Shown piece after piece: positions 15,192 through 15,195 of a stretch of DNA of 15,195 nucleotides. Location of the stretch: NCBI GenBank assembly GCA_946887295.1, contig CAMPKP010000076.1, forward strand, positions 1 to 15,195, read 5' to 3'. Each line of letters starts with the position of its first letter. The stretch's first letter is position 1. Made by a program: the position numbers and the translations under genes. Source of the DNA: an uncultured Gemmatimonadota bacterium (lineage in GTDB: Bacteria > Gemmatimonadota > Gemmatimonadetes > Gemmatimonadales > GWC2-71-9). The notes under the pieces were generated by a model that saw only the letters and a list, made by a program, of their open reading frames with translations, had not been told where the DNA came from and searched no databases.

Positions 15192-15195
15192 CAGC

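Overview
This is a GC-rich bacterial chromosome segment. All 15 protein genes I can support lie on the + strand, packed end to end from 292 to 15191 with gaps of 0-54 bases and many TGATG/ATGA start-stop overlaps. The rpsU-yqeY-mutS2-dnaG order, the GC content, the Rex-type redox regulator, the PP2C/STAS/kinase module and a dispersed TGTCATCCTGAGCGAAGCG-type hairpin suggest Gemmatimonadota or a related phylum. That placement is inference. No plasmid, phage, transposase, CRISPR, tRNA or rRNA signal was seen.

Layout: (1) 1-291 is non-coding. It holds a 26-bp tandem repeat, a very long perfect hairpin and the AT-rich promoter region of rpsU. (2) 292-8247 is a replication, repair and ribosome block: rpsU (S21), yqeY, mutS2, dnaG, a C4 zinc-ribbon coiled-coil protein, recJ and rsmD. 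It resembles the classical rpsU-dnaG-rpoD macromolecular-synthesis operon, but yqeY and mutS2 are inserted and rpoD is not in its usual place. (3) 8244-9658 is coaD then pta, making CoA and interconverting acetyl-CoA with acetyl phosphate. (4) 9670-12057 is a partner-switching module: STAS antagonist, RsbW-like kinase and GAF-PP2C phosphatase, with no sigma factor beside it. (5) 12058-12852 is rsmA. (6) 12875-13504 is rex. Its start is preceded by a textbook Rex operator that overlaps a plausible promoter placed across the rsmA stop codon. (7) 13509-15191 is a secreted amidohydrolase of the N-acyl-D-amino-acid deacylase type that lacks the usual metal-binding HxH.

The genes read as a housekeeping growth operon: 30S subunit (S21, RsmD, RsmA), priming and repair (DnaG, MutS2, RecJ), CoA/acetyl-phosphate metabolism and two regulatory inputs, namely phosphorylation-based partner switching and NADH sensing by Rex. 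I see no wholly new multi-gene system. The best leads are the Rex operator-promoter, the altered amidohydrolase active site, the 35-bp hairpin, and two small RNA-structure candidates near the mutS2 and rsmD starts.
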